A stretch of DNA of 41,508 nucleotides from Porphyromonadaceae bacterium UBA3327. GTDB lineage: Bacteria > Bacteroidota > Bacteroidia > Bacteroidales > Muribaculaceae. The stretch is taken from positions 492 through 41,999 of the forward strand of contig DERZ01000051.1 in the NCBI GenBank assembly GCA_002361155.1, read 5' to 3'. The position numbers and the translations under genes were made by a program. This document shows, piece after piece, positions 17,272-26,681 of the stretch. Under the pieces are notes generated by a model. It was not told where the DNA came from, did not search any database, and saw nothing but the letters and a program-made list of their open reading frames with translations. Positions within the stretch are counted from its first letter, which is position 1, and each line of letters opens with the position of its first letter.

Positions 17272-18750
17272 ATGAAGGAAAACGATATCCTCGAAAGAAT
17301 AGAAATCCGGGAGACCGTCGACGGGAGACCTGTCGACGGAGACGCCGGTTCCCGCCGGAGCACATCGTCCTCATCCGCAGCAACCACTGCATCCTCTCCG
17401 GCAGCATCCGGCGCCCGCAAGATGAGCACCAAATCAATGCGCCGCGCGAGCCGCCCTGACCCATACATCTGGGGAATCTACATCATGCTGCTTCTCATAA
17501 GCGTGGTGGAACTCTTCAGTGCCTCCAGCACCGAAGTTCACGGCGACAATGTCTACATGCCCCTCATCCGCCATGTCATATTCCTTGGAATAGGCCTCGG
17601 AATAGTGCTCTGGCTACAGAGAACCCCATACATGGTAATCAACAGGTTCGCATGGGTCTTCGCGCTATTCTCGCTGGGACTGGTTCTGCTGTCGACACTC
17701 TTCGGAGAGAGCATCAACGGAGCCCAGCGCGCCATCAGGGTGGCCGGCGTCACCATCCAGCCCGCGGAAATCGCCAAACTCGCCGTGGTCTGTCTGCTCG
17801 CCTACATCTACGGCAAGACGCAGACTCCCGGCGGTGTCAGCAACAAGGGCGTCGTGACATCGGCCGTGGTCGTGCTGGTGTTTGCCGCATGCCTTGTGAC
17901 CAATGGACTGACCAATACGCTTCTGCTTATGGTGGTGAGCATCTGCATGATGCTCATCGGAGGAATCCAGTGGAAGAAATTCGGAATGGTAATGCTGGCG
18001 TACGGTCTTGCAGTGGTGCTTCTGATGGGATTTAAGGAAATAGCCCCGAGCACGGCCGACTTCGACAATGTAGAGCCTATGCAGACTGCCATGGTAGCCT
18101 CTGCAGCAAACGGAGCCATATCCCCGGTACAGACCGGGATCGAAGCCGAGACTTCCGGGGGAAATCTGAAACGAAGCGGAACCTGGAAAGAACGTATCAA
18201 CCGGTTTATAGCCGGAGTCAACCCGGATGACCCGATCACCGACGAGAACCGGCAGGTGGTTTTCGCCAAATTCGCGCAGGCCAACGGCGGAATGGTGGGA
18301 CAGGGCCCCGGCAATTCCCGGGAAAGCGCGAGACTTCCTCTCGCATTTTCCGACTACATCTATTCCATCATCGTCGAGGACACCGGCTTCATCGGAGGGG
18401 CACTCGTGCTTTTGCTCTATCTTCTCCTTGTGGCGCGGGCCGGACGCATAGCCTACATGTGCTCGCGGGCCTTCCCGGCATTCCTCATCATGGGATGCGC
18501 TGTCATGATTGTCTTCCAGGCCCTTGTCCACATGGCGATTGTCACCGGAGTCTTCCCGGTATCGGGACAGCCGCTGCCATTCATCTCGAAAGGAGGAACA
18601 TCGGTGATAGTAATGTCGGCGGCGCTCGGCATCATGCTTTCCGTCAGCCGGTTCGCGGCACATTCCGGCAACAAGAAGGAAATCAGCGCCGAAATGAACG
18701 CGCTGCCCGACGACATGCAGGCCGCCAACTATTCAGCAGACCAACAATAG
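17272..18750 (+). CDS. ftsW: Septal peptidoglycan glycosyltransferase FtsW
   Basis: FtsW is the SEDS-family polymerase that makes septal glycan strands with FtsI. From the ATG at 17272 the protein is 492 residues. A disordered, Ser/Ala-rich cytoplasmic extension of about 65 residues precedes the first membrane helix (WGIYIMLLLISVVELFSASS). The SEDS signature NGAQRAI and the C-terminal PLPFISKGGTS motif are present. A hydrophilic loop near residues 265-330 matches the large extracytoplasmic loop of SEDS proteins. A downstream ATG (MSTKSM) could give a shorter N-terminus. Confidence 0.95.
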   Translation: MKENDILERIEIRETVDGRPVDGDAGSRRSTSSSSAATTASSPAASGARKMSTKSMRRASRPDPYIWGIYIMLLLISVVELFSASSTEVHGDNVYMPLIRHVIFLGIGLGIVLWLQRTPYMVINRFAWVFALFSLGLVLLSTLFGESINGAQRAIRVAGVTIQPAEIAKLAVVCLLAYIYGKTQTPGGVSNKGVVTSAVVVLVFAACLVTNGLTNTLLLMVVSICMMLIGGIQWKKFGMVMLAYGLAVVLLMGFKEIAPSTADFDNVEPMQTAMVASAANGAISPVQTGIEAETSGGNLKRSGTWKERINRFIAGVNPDDPITDENRQVVFAKFAQANGGMVGQGPGNSRESARLPLAFSDYIYSIIVEDTGFIGGALVLLLYLLLVARAGRIAYMCSRAFPAFLIMGCAVMIVFQALVHMAIVTGVFPVSGQPLPFISKGGTSVIVMSAALGIMLSVSRFAAHSGNKKEISAEMNALPDDMQAANYSADQQ

Positions 18751-18790
18751 CCCGGTCCGTCACATCGGACCGGTCATCAGCCAAGCAGCA

Positions 18791-19897
18791 ATGGAAAAAA
18801 GAAAATACAGAATACTGATAAGCGGAGGGGGAACCGGAGGACACATCTTTCCGGCCCTCTCGATAGCCGGAGCACTTAAGAGCCGCCTTGAAGCGGAGAT
18901 TCTCTTTGTGGGAGCCGAGGACAGGATGGAGATGGAACGGGTGCCGGCGGCGGGCTACGAGATAAAAGGCCTTCCGGTGGCAGGATTTGACCGCAGACGT
19001 ATATGGCGCAATGCAGGGGTTCTTCTCAAGCTCCGCAAAAGCCTGTCGATGGCCCGCGCCATAGTAAAGGATTTCAAGCCCGACATAGCCATAGGGGTGG
19101 GAGGCTACTGCTCCGGGCCGACGCTCAAGGCCGCGCAGCGGGCCGGTGTCCCCACACTCATCCAGGAACAGAATTCTTATGCCGGAGTCACCAACAAACT
19201 GCTTGCGGAGAAAGCCGACCGAATCTGCGTGGCCTACGACGGTATGGAGCGATTTTTCCCAGCCGACAAAATCGTGAAGACCGGCAACCCGGTGCGGACA
19301 AGTCTCACCGACAAAAGCCGCGACCGCAACGCCGCCATCGAGAGTTTCGGACTGAATCCCGACAAACCGACATTGCTCGTTGTCGGCGGAAGCCTCGGCG
19401 CGCTTACCATCAATGAGAGCTTCGAGGGGGGACTGGAAAAAATACTCAATGCCGGATTTCAGCTCATCTGGCAGACAGGCAAGAACTTCGGTGACCGCGG
19501 ACCATGCGCGGCAAAAGGAAAGAGGGGAGTTGTGGTGACACCTTTCATCACCGACATGGCCTCGGCATACGCAGCAGCCGACCTTGTGGTGTCGAGGGCA
19601 GGCGCAGGCTCCATCAGCGAACTCGAACTGCTCGGCAAGCCCTGCATCCTTGTGCCGTCGCCCAACGTGGCCGAAGATCACCAGACCAAAAACGCCCGCG
19701 CCCTTTCGGATGTCGGAGCCGCCGTTCTGATTACCGATGCCGACGCCCGCGGCTCGCTGGTGGACACCGCCGTGCGAACCATGGCCGACAGGCGGACTCT
19801 GGAATCCATGAGTTCCGCAATCTCCCGTCTCGCCCTCCGCGAGTCCGACCAGCGGATTGTGGACGAAGTTATTAAAATTTTAGACAGACGAAAATAA
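18791..19897 (+). CDS. murG: Lipid II synthase MurG
   Basis: MurG adds GlcNAc from UDP-GlcNAc to lipid I to make lipid II at the inner face of the membrane. The 368-residue GT-B protein has the G-loop SGGGTGGH at residues 11-18, GGYCSGP and QEQNSYAGVTNK in the acceptor half, and the donor-binding VVSRAGAGSISEL and PSPNVAEDHQ stretches in the C-terminal half. It lies 40 nt after ftsW and 1 nt before murC, so translation is probably coupled. Confidence 0.96.
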   Translation: MEKRKYRILISGGGTGGHIFPALSIAGALKSRLEAEILFVGAEDRMEMERVPAAGYEIKGLPVAGFDRRRIWRNAGVLLKLRKSLSMARAIVKDFKPDIAIGVGGYCSGPTLKAAQRAGVPTLIQEQNSYAGVTNKLLAEKADRICVAYDGMERFFPADKIVKTGNPVRTSLTDKSRDRNAAIESFGLNPDKPTLLVVGGSLGALTINESFEGGLEKILNAGFQLIWQTGKNFGDRGPCAAKGKRGVVVTPFITDMASAYAAADLVVSRAGAGSISELELLGKPCILVPSPNVAEDHQTKNARALSDVGAAVLITDADARGSLVDTAVRTMADRRTLESMSSAISRLALRESDQRIVDEVIKILDRRK

Positions 19898-19898
19898 G

Positions 19899-21266
19899 AT
19901 GAACATATACTTTGTCGGGGCCGGCGGTATCGGAATGGCCAATCTTGTGAGATACTATATGCGTCACGGTGTGGCCGTGGCAGGATATGACCGCACTCCC
20001 TCGCAACTCACCGATGAGCTCAAGCGGGAAGGGGCGCTCCTTACCTTCAAGGCCGACGAGACAGAGATTCCAGCCGGATTCCGGAACCCTGCGGAAACCC
20101 TTGTGGTCTACACTCCTGCCGTGCCTGAATCCAATCCTATACTCCAATACTTCCGCGACAACGGATTCGAAGTGGTGAAAAGAGCCGAACTGCTGGGACG
20201 CATCACCCGCGACACCGACGCCATCTGCGTGGCCGGATCGCACGGAAAGACCACCACAAGCTCCATGATAGCCAATATCCTGCGGGACACTCCCGGAGGA
20301 TGCACCGCATTCCTGGGAGGAATATTGCGGAACACCGACAGCAACCTTGTGCTTGACGAGAAATCACGTATCTCTGTGATAGAGGCCGATGAATACGACC
20401 GCTCCTTCCACCGTCTGCATCCCTGGATAGCCGTCGTGACATCCACAGACCCGGACCACCTCGACATATATGGGGACGAGGCCGGCTATCTCGAAGGATT
20501 CGCAGTATTCACCTCGCTTATCCGGCCAGGGGGGCGGCTACTGATGCACACGGGACTCAAACTGGACCCACGTGTCGCGGAAGGAGTAAGCATATCCACC
20601 TACAGCGGAGGCCCCGAGGGAGACTGGCACGCCGAGGATGTACGCTTCGGAGAGGGTAAGATCACCTTCACGCTTGCAGGTCCCGACGGACTGCGCATTG
20701 AGAATCTGAGTCCAGGAGTTCCGGTCGAGATAAACGTGGACAACGCCGTGGCCGCCGCCGCCGCCGCAATCATGGCCGGTGCCGGCGAGCAGGAGGTGCG
20801 CCGAGGGCTCGCGGAGTTCCGCGGAGCCAGGCGCCGGTTCGAGATATGGCTTGACGGAACGCAGAAAAAGGGGAGCGCCATACTCATCGATGACTATGCC
20901 CACAGCCCCAACGAAGTGCGGGCCTCGATCCGTTCCGTCAAGAAACTCTATCCTGGCAAGCGGCTCACTGTGATATTTCAGCCGCACCTCTACACAAGAA
21001 CCCGGGATTTCGCTCCTGAATTCGCCGACGCCCTGTCGGAAGCCGACCATGTGATCATGCCTGAGATTTATCCTGCACGAGAGCTTCCCATCCCGGGAAT
21101 CAGCTCCATGACTATCCTCGACAAAGTTAAAAATGCCGAAAAAACATTCTGCGAGCGAAAAGATTTGCTGAATCTGATAAAAAATAGTAACTTTGAAGTT
21201 TTAATGACTCTCGGGGCCGCCGACATCGACAGGCTCCTTCCCGAGATCCGTGACATTCTGTCCTGA
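19899..21266 (+). CDS. murC: UDP-N-acetylmuramate:L-alanine ligase MurC
   Basis: MurC attaches the first amino acid, L-Ala, to UDP-MurNAc. The 455-residue protein shows the nucleotide-binding GAGGIGM at residues 8-14, the ATP loop GSHGKTTT at residues 113-120, EADEYDRSF and TSTDPDHLDIYG in the central domain, and DDYAHSPNEV and FQPHLYTRT in the C-terminal domain. This set defines MurC within the Mur ligases. It starts 1 nt after murG, and ftsQ follows after 19 nt. Confidence 0.96.
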   Translation: MNIYFVGAGGIGMANLVRYYMRHGVAVAGYDRTPSQLTDELKREGALLTFKADETEIPAGFRNPAETLVVYTPAVPESNPILQYFRDNGFEVVKRAELLGRITRDTDAICVAGSHGKTTTSSMIANILRDTPGGCTAFLGGILRNTDSNLVLDEKSRISVIEADEYDRSFHRLHPWIAVVTSTDPDHLDIYGDEAGYLEGFAVFTSLIRPGGRLLMHTGLKLDPRVAEGVSISTYSGGPEGDWHAEDVRFGEGKITFTLAGPDGLRIENLSPGVPVEINVDNAVAAAAAAIMAGAGEQEVRRGLAEFRGARRRFEIWLDGTQKKGSAILIDDYAHSPNEVRASIRSVKKLYPGKRLTVIFQPHLYTRTRDFAPEFADALSEADHVIMPEIYPARELPIPGISSMTILDKVKNAEKTFCERKDLLNLIKNSNFEVLMTLGAADIDRLLPEIRDILS

Positions 21267-21285
21267 GGACAACCGCCTGACGCTG

Positions 21286-22188
21286 ATGAAAAGAGGACAC
21301 ACAATAGCAAAATGGACCGTTCTGGTGCTTCTGACAGCCTACGCCACGGCAATGACCGTGTGGGCGCGGCACGAGGCGGCACGCCATGTGTGCACCGGCA
21401 TCGAGGTGGAGGTTACGGGCGAGTCGCGCATGAACGACATCGTCACCAGAGGACTGCAGGAGGAACTCCGCAGGTATCCCGGTAAAATCAAGGGCGCGGC
21501 GCTGAGCACCATCAACACACACAGCATCGAGAAATACCTCGGAGGTCTCAGCAACTTCGAGAGCGTCAACTGTATGATCTCTTCCGGAGGAATTCTGAAA
21601 GTGAAGGTGAGACCTCTTGTTCCGGTGATGAGAGTGTTTGTCGGCGACAATTCCTACTACATAAACAAAGACGGCAAGCACATCACCTCCAGCCCTGAAT
21701 TCTTCACGGACGTTCCGGTGGTGACCGGCTCCTTCTCGCGGGAATTCCCTCCGACGGCTGTGCTTCCTCTTATACGCCACATAGAGAAAGACCCCTTTCT
21801 CAAGGACCTGACAAGCATGGTGGTGGCCCGCGACTCAAGAAACCTCATCATCGTCCCGCGAATCTTCGGACATGTTGTCAACATGGGAGACACTTCCGAC
21901 ATGAATGAGAAGAGCCGTGCCCTGTCGCTTTTCTACCGCAAGGTCATGCCCTACAAGGGATGGCAGGAATACGACACCGTATCGGTGAAATTCCGCAATC
22001 AGATAGTGGCCACCAGGCGTGACAAGACGCGCCTGAACCATGGGGAGGAGTATATCGAGGAGACTGACCCGGAGGAGGCTACCCTTCCCGAGACATCGTT
22101 CGAGGATGCCCGACATGAGCCGGCGCGACGCGCTGACGGCGAAGATTCCACCGCAAACACAAAGCCTAATACTCCCCCAGAGGATTGA
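21286..22188 (+). CDS. ftsQ: Cell division protein FtsQ
   Basis: FtsQ is a bitopic membrane protein that links early and late divisome proteins. From the ATG at 21286 it is 300 residues. It has a short cytoplasmic segment, one membrane helix at about residues 8-25 (AKWTVLVLLTAYATAMTV) and an extracytoplasmic domain with a POTRA-like start (IEVEVTGESRMNDIV) and a beta domain. A charged, Glu-rich tail closes the protein. A GTG at 21250 inside the murC end is possible, but it would place hydrophilic residues before the helix without support. Position between murC and ftsA backs the call. Confidence 0.9.
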   Translation: MKRGHTIAKWTVLVLLTAYATAMTVWARHEAARHVCTGIEVEVTGESRMNDIVTRGLQEELRRYPGKIKGAALSTINTHSIEKYLGGLSNFESVNCMISSGGILKVKVRPLVPVMRVFVGDNSYYINKDGKHITSSPEFFTDVPVVTGSFSREFPPTAVLPLIRHIEKDPFLKDLTSMVVARDSRNLIIVPRIFGHVVNMGDTSDMNEKSRALSLFYRKVMPYKGWQEYDTVSVKFRNQIVATRRDKTRLNHGEEYIEETDPEEATLPETSFEDARHEPARRADGEDSTANTKPNTPPED

Positions 22189-22192
22189 AGAT

Positions 22193-23515
22193 ATGAAAAA
22201 AGAGAGATATGTCGCTGCAATCGAGATAAGCAGCTCCAAGATAATAGCCGTAGTCGGCAAGACACGCGGCGCCGGTCAACTAGATATCATCGCCTCCGAA
22301 CAGGAGAAGAACAGCGAGAGCGTGCGGTACGGCATCATCAAGAATCCCGAAGAGACCTCAATGAGAATCGCGCGCATAATCGAGCGTCTTGAGCGAAAGC
22401 CTTCGGTGGCCCCCCGCGAAATCACGGGACTCTTCGTGGGTCTTTCGGGCCGTTCCCTGCGCAGCATCAGCACTGAAGTGTCTATCAATCTTCCCGATGA
22501 CACGGAAATCACCGAGGAGATAATCGAACGCCTCAAGAATCAGGCTCTCTCCACTGCCATCGACAGCTCGCTGGAGGTGGTCGACGCCGTGCCGAGAGTC
22601 TATGTGGTGGGAAAGATGGAGACAGCGTCCCCAAAGGGTACGATAGGGAACAGCATCAGCGCCACTTTCGACCTGATAGTGTGCCGCCCGGAAATACGCA
22701 AGAATCTCGAGCGAACCATATCCGACAAAATCGGCGTGGATGTCAGCGGATATGTGGTGACGGCTCTATCCACCGCCCAGGTGATACTTACTCCCGAGGA
22801 GAAGAGGCTCGGCTGCATGCTCGTCGACATGGGAGCAGAGACAACCACCGTCTCCATCTACAAGGAGGGACATCTGGTCTATTTCGCCACGCTGCCTCTT
22901 GGCGGCCGGCATATCACCAACGATGTCGCTACCCTCAACTTCCTTGAGGACAAGGCGGAGGAAATCAAGATTTCCGTCGGCAACGCCATAGCCCGCGAGA
23001 CTGCGTCCACCCTCAACATGAACGGAGTCAAGATGCAGGACGTGTCAAACCTCATTGTCGCGCGCGCCGAAGAAATTGTGGTCAACGTGATGGAGCAGAT
23101 CACATACGCCGGTCTCAAGGAAAGTTCATTGCCGCGAGGTCTCGTGATGATAGGAGGCGGCTCGAAACTCAACGGCATGATCGAGCTGCTTGAACAGCAT
23201 ACGGGTCTGCCGGTAAGACGCGGCCAGTTGCCATCATACATTTCCATAGAAGAGACAAAGTCTCCCCTTTCGGAGATGGTAGAGGTGGCAAGTGTGCTTT
23301 ATTCCGGAGCCATGAACACCGAAACCGAATGCCTCGAGACCCCCGGCAACGAGGATCTGCCCGCAACCGGAACGGGTAACGAACCGACCGGCACAACACC
23401 GGAAAAAACCGAGCACAGGCAGAAGCCCAAGGGTCCGTCGCTCTTCGGAAAACTTAAAGAAAAACTATACGGAATGGTCACCGGCGACGTGGAGGACAAC
23501 TCCGACATAATCTGA
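22193..23515 (+). CDS. ftsA: Cell division protein FtsA
   Basis: FtsA is an actin-like ATPase that anchors FtsZ to the membrane. The 440-residue protein begins MKKERYVAAIEISSSKI (phosphate 1 motif) and has the SHS2/1C insert, the LVDMGAETTTVSIY phosphate 2 motif near residue 208 and the GGGSKLNGM adenosine motif near residue 322. The C-terminus carries a Pro/Thr-rich linker and an amphipathic helix (LFGKLKEKLYGMV, about residues 419-431), the expected membrane-targeting sequence. The ATG at 22193 lies 4 nt after ftsQ. Confidence 0.95.
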   Translation: MKKERYVAAIEISSSKIIAVVGKTRGAGQLDIIASEQEKNSESVRYGIIKNPEETSMRIARIIERLERKPSVAPREITGLFVGLSGRSLRSISTEVSINLPDDTEITEEIIERLKNQALSTAIDSSLEVVDAVPRVYVVGKMETASPKGTIGNSISATFDLIVCRPEIRKNLERTISDKIGVDVSGYVVTALSTAQVILTPEEKRLGCMLVDMGAETTTVSIYKEGHLVYFATLPLGGRHITNDVATLNFLEDKAEEIKISVGNAIARETASTLNMNGVKMQDVSNLIVARAEEIVVNVMEQITYAGLKESSLPRGLVMIGGGSKLNGMIELLEQHTGLPVRRGQLPSYISIEETKSPLSEMVEVASVLYSGAMNTETECLETPGNEDLPATGTGNEPTGTTPEKTEHRQKPKGPSLFGKLKEKLYGMVTGDVEDNSDII

Positions 23516-23541
23516 AGCGATGACTCTCAAACTGTGACAAG

Positions 23542-24909
23542 ATGGACAACGACATATATAACAACGACATAACCGACGGTTCAAGCTTTGTGGCAACCGA
23601 TGACGGCGCGATCATAAAAGTGATCGGCATCGGAGGCGGAGGAGGCAATGCCGTCAACTACATGTTCAAGCAGAAGATACCACACATCAATTTCGTGGTG
23701 TGCAACACGGACCGTCAGGCACTCAACATGTCGCCGGTACCCAACCAGTTGCTTCTTGGCAAAGAGGTGACCAAAGGACGCGGGGCAGGCAACAAGCCGG
23801 CAGTGGGCAGACAGTGTGCCGAAGCGAGTGTCGACGACATACGCGCTATTTTCGACGACGAGACCGAAATGGTATTCATCACTGCCGGAATGGGCGGAGG
23901 CACCGGAACGGGCGCGGCTCCGGTGGTGGCCCAGATCGCCAAGGAATGCGGCATGCTCACCATCGGGATCGTGACGGTACCGTTCAAATTCGAGGGCGAC
24001 AAGAAGATTCTCATGGCTCTCGAAGGCGCTGCCGAAATGAGAAAGCACGTCGACGCGCTTCTCATAATCAACAACGAGAACCTTATCGAACTGTACGAGG
24101 ACTATAACTTCTTCAACGCCTTCAGCAAAGCCGACGACACCCTGGCCAACGCCGCACGGAGTATCTCGGAAATAATTTCCGAACCATGCTATGTCAACGT
24201 CGACTTCCAGGACGTGAAGACCACTCTCAAGGACAGCGGTTCGGCCATCATTGCCACTGCCACCGGCGAGGGCGAGAACCGCGTGACCAATGCCATCCAG
24301 AACGCGCTGCACTCTCCGCTTATGAAGGCCCATGACATATATTCCTCCAAAAGGCTTCTTATCAAGTTCATGTGCTCCAAGGATTCGAAAAATCCGATCA
24401 AGTCCAGGGAGATGGCCGAAATCCACAATTTTCTCACATCGAAACTTCCTCCCACAATCGAAGTGAAGTGGGGTATTGGCGACGATCCCTCGCTGGAAGA
24501 CAGGATAAAAGTCACGATTCTCGCATCAGGCTTTGACGTGACCATCCGCGAGAAGGATGAGAAAAACAAGAAAGGGGTGATCGACTTTCCAGGCAGCCCC
24601 GCTACGGAGCGGGACAAAGACTCGAGTAAGGAAGATGGAACTCCGACCGTAACGCCGGAGGATATCGCAGCCGTCTACGGCCGCGAGAAAGTCAAGGAAT
24701 GGAAAATGGCTGCGATGAAGCAGAAGTACGTGGTGCTGAAGCCTTCTCAATTCGATGACCATGAGACAATCATGTTGCTCGAGAGGGTTCCCGCATATAA
24801 CCGGGATATCCGTTTCAACCAACAGATCGAACAACTCGACTCCGCCGAGCCGGAGAAGCCGGCATCCAAACCCGATGACACAAACGGAGGAACAACAATT
24901 TCGTTTTAA
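23542..24909 (+). CDS. ftsZ: Cell division GTPase FtsZ
   Basis: FtsZ is the tubulin-like GTPase that forms the Z ring. The 455-residue protein has the nucleotide-binding fold with GIGGGGGNAVNYM near residues 30-42, NTDRQAL, the tubulin signature GGGTGTG (residues 118-124) and the T7-loop region near NVDFQDVKTTL. After the core come a charged linker (about residues 340-375) and the segment ERVPAYNRD, which resembles the C-terminal peptide that binds FtsA. About 30 more residues follow, ending TTISF. It is the last gene of the division cluster. Confidence 0.97.
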   Translation: MDNDIYNNDITDGSSFVATDDGAIIKVIGIGGGGGNAVNYMFKQKIPHINFVVCNTDRQALNMSPVPNQLLLGKEVTKGRGAGNKPAVGRQCAEASVDDIRAIFDDETEMVFITAGMGGGTGTGAAPVVAQIAKECGMLTIGIVTVPFKFEGDKKILMALEGAAEMRKHVDALLIINNENLIELYEDYNFFNAFSKADDTLANAARSISEIISEPCYVNVDFQDVKTTLKDSGSAIIATATGEGENRVTNAIQNALHSPLMKAHDIYSSKRLLIKFMCSKDSKNPIKSREMAEIHNFLTSKLPPTIEVKWGIGDDPSLEDRIKVTILASGFDVTIREKDEKNKKGVIDFPGSPATERDKDSSKEDGTPTVTPEDIAAVYGREKVKEWKMAAMKQKYVVLKPSQFDDHETIMLLERVPAYNRDIRFNQQIEQLDSAEPEKPASKPDDTNGGTTISF

Positions 24910-24959
24910 AAACCAGAACAACATACCAATATCCGCAAGTAAGACAGAACACCTGCAAG

Positions 24960-26681
24960 ATGGAAAATAAATTTTCAATGGTTGCCAAGACCTTCCAGGG
25001 CCTTGAGGATGTGCTCCGCGACGAGCTTATTTCTCTCGGCGCGGAAAACGTGGAGATGGGACGCCGCATGGTCAGCTTCGAGGGGGATCTCGAAATGATG
25101 TACAAAGCCAATCTGTGTTGCCGCACGGCCCTCAGGATTCTCAAGCCCATCGAGAAGTTCACCGCTCATGATCCCGACGAACTCTACGATATAGTCCGCG
25201 AGATCGACTGGCGGAAATACATGACTCCCGACACCACATTCGCCATAGACTCGACGGTGAACAGCGAGGATTTCACCCATTCCAAATTCGTAACATATAG
25301 AGTCAAGGATGGCATCGTGGACCATTTCAATGACACCGAGGGGCGTCGTCCCTCTATATGCGTGGCTGGTGCCGACCTGCTCTTCAACGTCCATATAGAT
25401 CACGACCGCGTCACCATCTCCCTGGACTCGAGCGGGGAGCCTCTTTCCCGCCGGGGTTATCGCCAGGAACAGACCGAAGCGCCCCTCAACGAGGTGCTCG
25501 CCGCCGGAATAATCATGAAGACAGGCTGGAGGGGTGACTGCGACTTTGCCGACCCCATGTGCGGTTCGGGCACTTTCCTTGTAGAAGCCGCACTTATCGC
25601 ATCAAACATCAACCCTGGTATTTTCCGTCAGAGCTTCGCGTTCGAGAAATGGCCCGATTTCGACAAAGACTTATTCGAGGAACTCTATAACGATGACAGC
25701 GGCGAACGTGAATTCGCATTCAGGATCTACGGCGGCGACATCGATCCGGATGCCGTGGCGATAGCCCGTCGCAACATCAAGGCCGCACAGGTCGACAATA
25801 TGGTGGAGCTCACATGCCGCCCCATGGCGGACTGGACCGAAAATCCCGACAATGGCGTCCTCGTGATGAATCCACCTTACGGGCGCAGACTGCGTCCCGA
25901 CGACATGGTGGAACTTTTCCGAGGAATAGGGACATGCCTCAAACAGAATTTCAAGGGATGGAACGCATGGATAATAGGGCCGGACAACGATGACTTCTCC
26001 AACATCGGGCTCAAGCCGTCGTTGAAAATTCCTTTGCTCAACGGCAGCATCGAGTGCTCGCTGCGCGAGTTCGTGCTTTTCGACGGTGCCTACAACGATT
26101 TCCGCGCCGCAGGCGGAAAAGTCAACTTTTATGAGGAAGAAGAGGAGGAGAACCGTCGTCCCCGGAAGATGAAGCGCATTTCCGACGACGAATGGCGCGG
26201 CGAGACAAAAAAATTCGGCGGCCATCAGAAAGAACGTCGCTACGACAAGAAAAAAACCTTCAGACGCGATGAGCGCCCGGAAAGCCGCAGCTACGGTCCC
26301 CGGGATGACAGACGCGACTTCAAGCCGCGAGAGGAACGCCGCAGCTACGGACCGCGCGAGGAGAGGCACGACTTCAAGCCAGGCGGAGAAAAGCGCAGCT
26401 ACGGACCGCGCGAGGAGAGACGCGACTTCAAGCCAGGCGGAGAAAAGCGCAGCTACGGACCGCGCGAGGAGAGACGCGACTTCAAGCCGCGCGGAGAACG
26501 CCGAGAAGATGACAGAGGAAATCGTCGGGAATATGAACGCCGTGACGACCGAAGAGGTTCCGGACGCGACGCCAGAATCGTCAAGCCGCAGGGACCCAAA
26601 ATTTCGGCCGACAAGGAACATATCATATCTCCGGTTCATTTCCGCTCACGAAAGAAGAACTATTCCGACAGTGAAGATTGA
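24960..26681 (+). CDS. THUMP-domain RlmL-like 23S rRNA methyltransferase with repetitive basic tail
   Basis: This SAM-dependent RNA methyltransferase is related to the N-terminal half of E. coli RlmKL, which makes m2G2445 in 23S rRNA. A ferredoxin-like/THUMP domain covers about residues 5-155. The SAM motif DPMCGSGTF starts at residue 198 and the catalytic NPPYG at residue 304. After residue 395 the protein changes to a highly charged tail of about 170 residues rich in Arg, Asp and Glu. The tail has four near-identical 18-residue units, RSYGPREERRDFKPGGEK and variants. The tail is probably disordered and RNA-binding (inference). The exact target base is not shown by sequence. The gene starts 50 nt after ftsZ. 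Confidence 0.9.
   Translation: MENKFSMVAKTFQGLEDVLRDELISLGAENVEMGRRMVSFEGDLEMMYKANLCCRTALRILKPIEKFTAHDPDELYDIVREIDWRKYMTPDTTFAIDSTVNSEDFTHSKFVTYRVKDGIVDHFNDTEGRRPSICVAGADLLFNVHIDHDRVTISLDSSGEPLSRRGYRQEQTEAPLNEVLAAGIIMKTGWRGDCDFADPMCGSGTFLVEAALIASNINPGIFRQSFAFEKWPDFDKDLFEELYNDDSGEREFAFRIYGGDIDPDAVAIARRNIKAAQVDNMVELTCRPMADWTENPDNGVLVMNPPYGRRLRPDDMVELFRGIGTCLKQNFKGWNAWIIGPDNDDFSNIGLKPSLKIPLLNGSIECSLREFVLFDGAYNDFRAAGGKVNFYEEEEEENRRPRKMKRISDDEWRGETKKFGGHQKERRYDKKKTFRRDERPESRSYGPRDDRRDFKPREERRSYGPREERHDFKPGGEKRSYGPREERRDFKPGGEKRSYGPREERRDFKPRGERREDDRGNRREYERRDDRRGSGRDARIVKPQGPKISADKEHIISPVHFRSRKKNYSDSED
26286..26501 (+). repeat. Four tandem 54-nt units inside the methyltransferase gene
   Basis: Units at 26286-26339, 26340-26393, 26394-26447 and 26448-26501 each encode an 18-residue block beginning RSYGPR. 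Units 2 and 3 are almost identical at DNA level, so copy number may vary between strains by slippage or recombination without changing frame. Confidence 0.9.

Noticed and set aside
26286..26501. CRISPR array
   Set aside because: The regular 54-nt units have no unique spacers and are in frame inside a coding region, so they are protein repeats.
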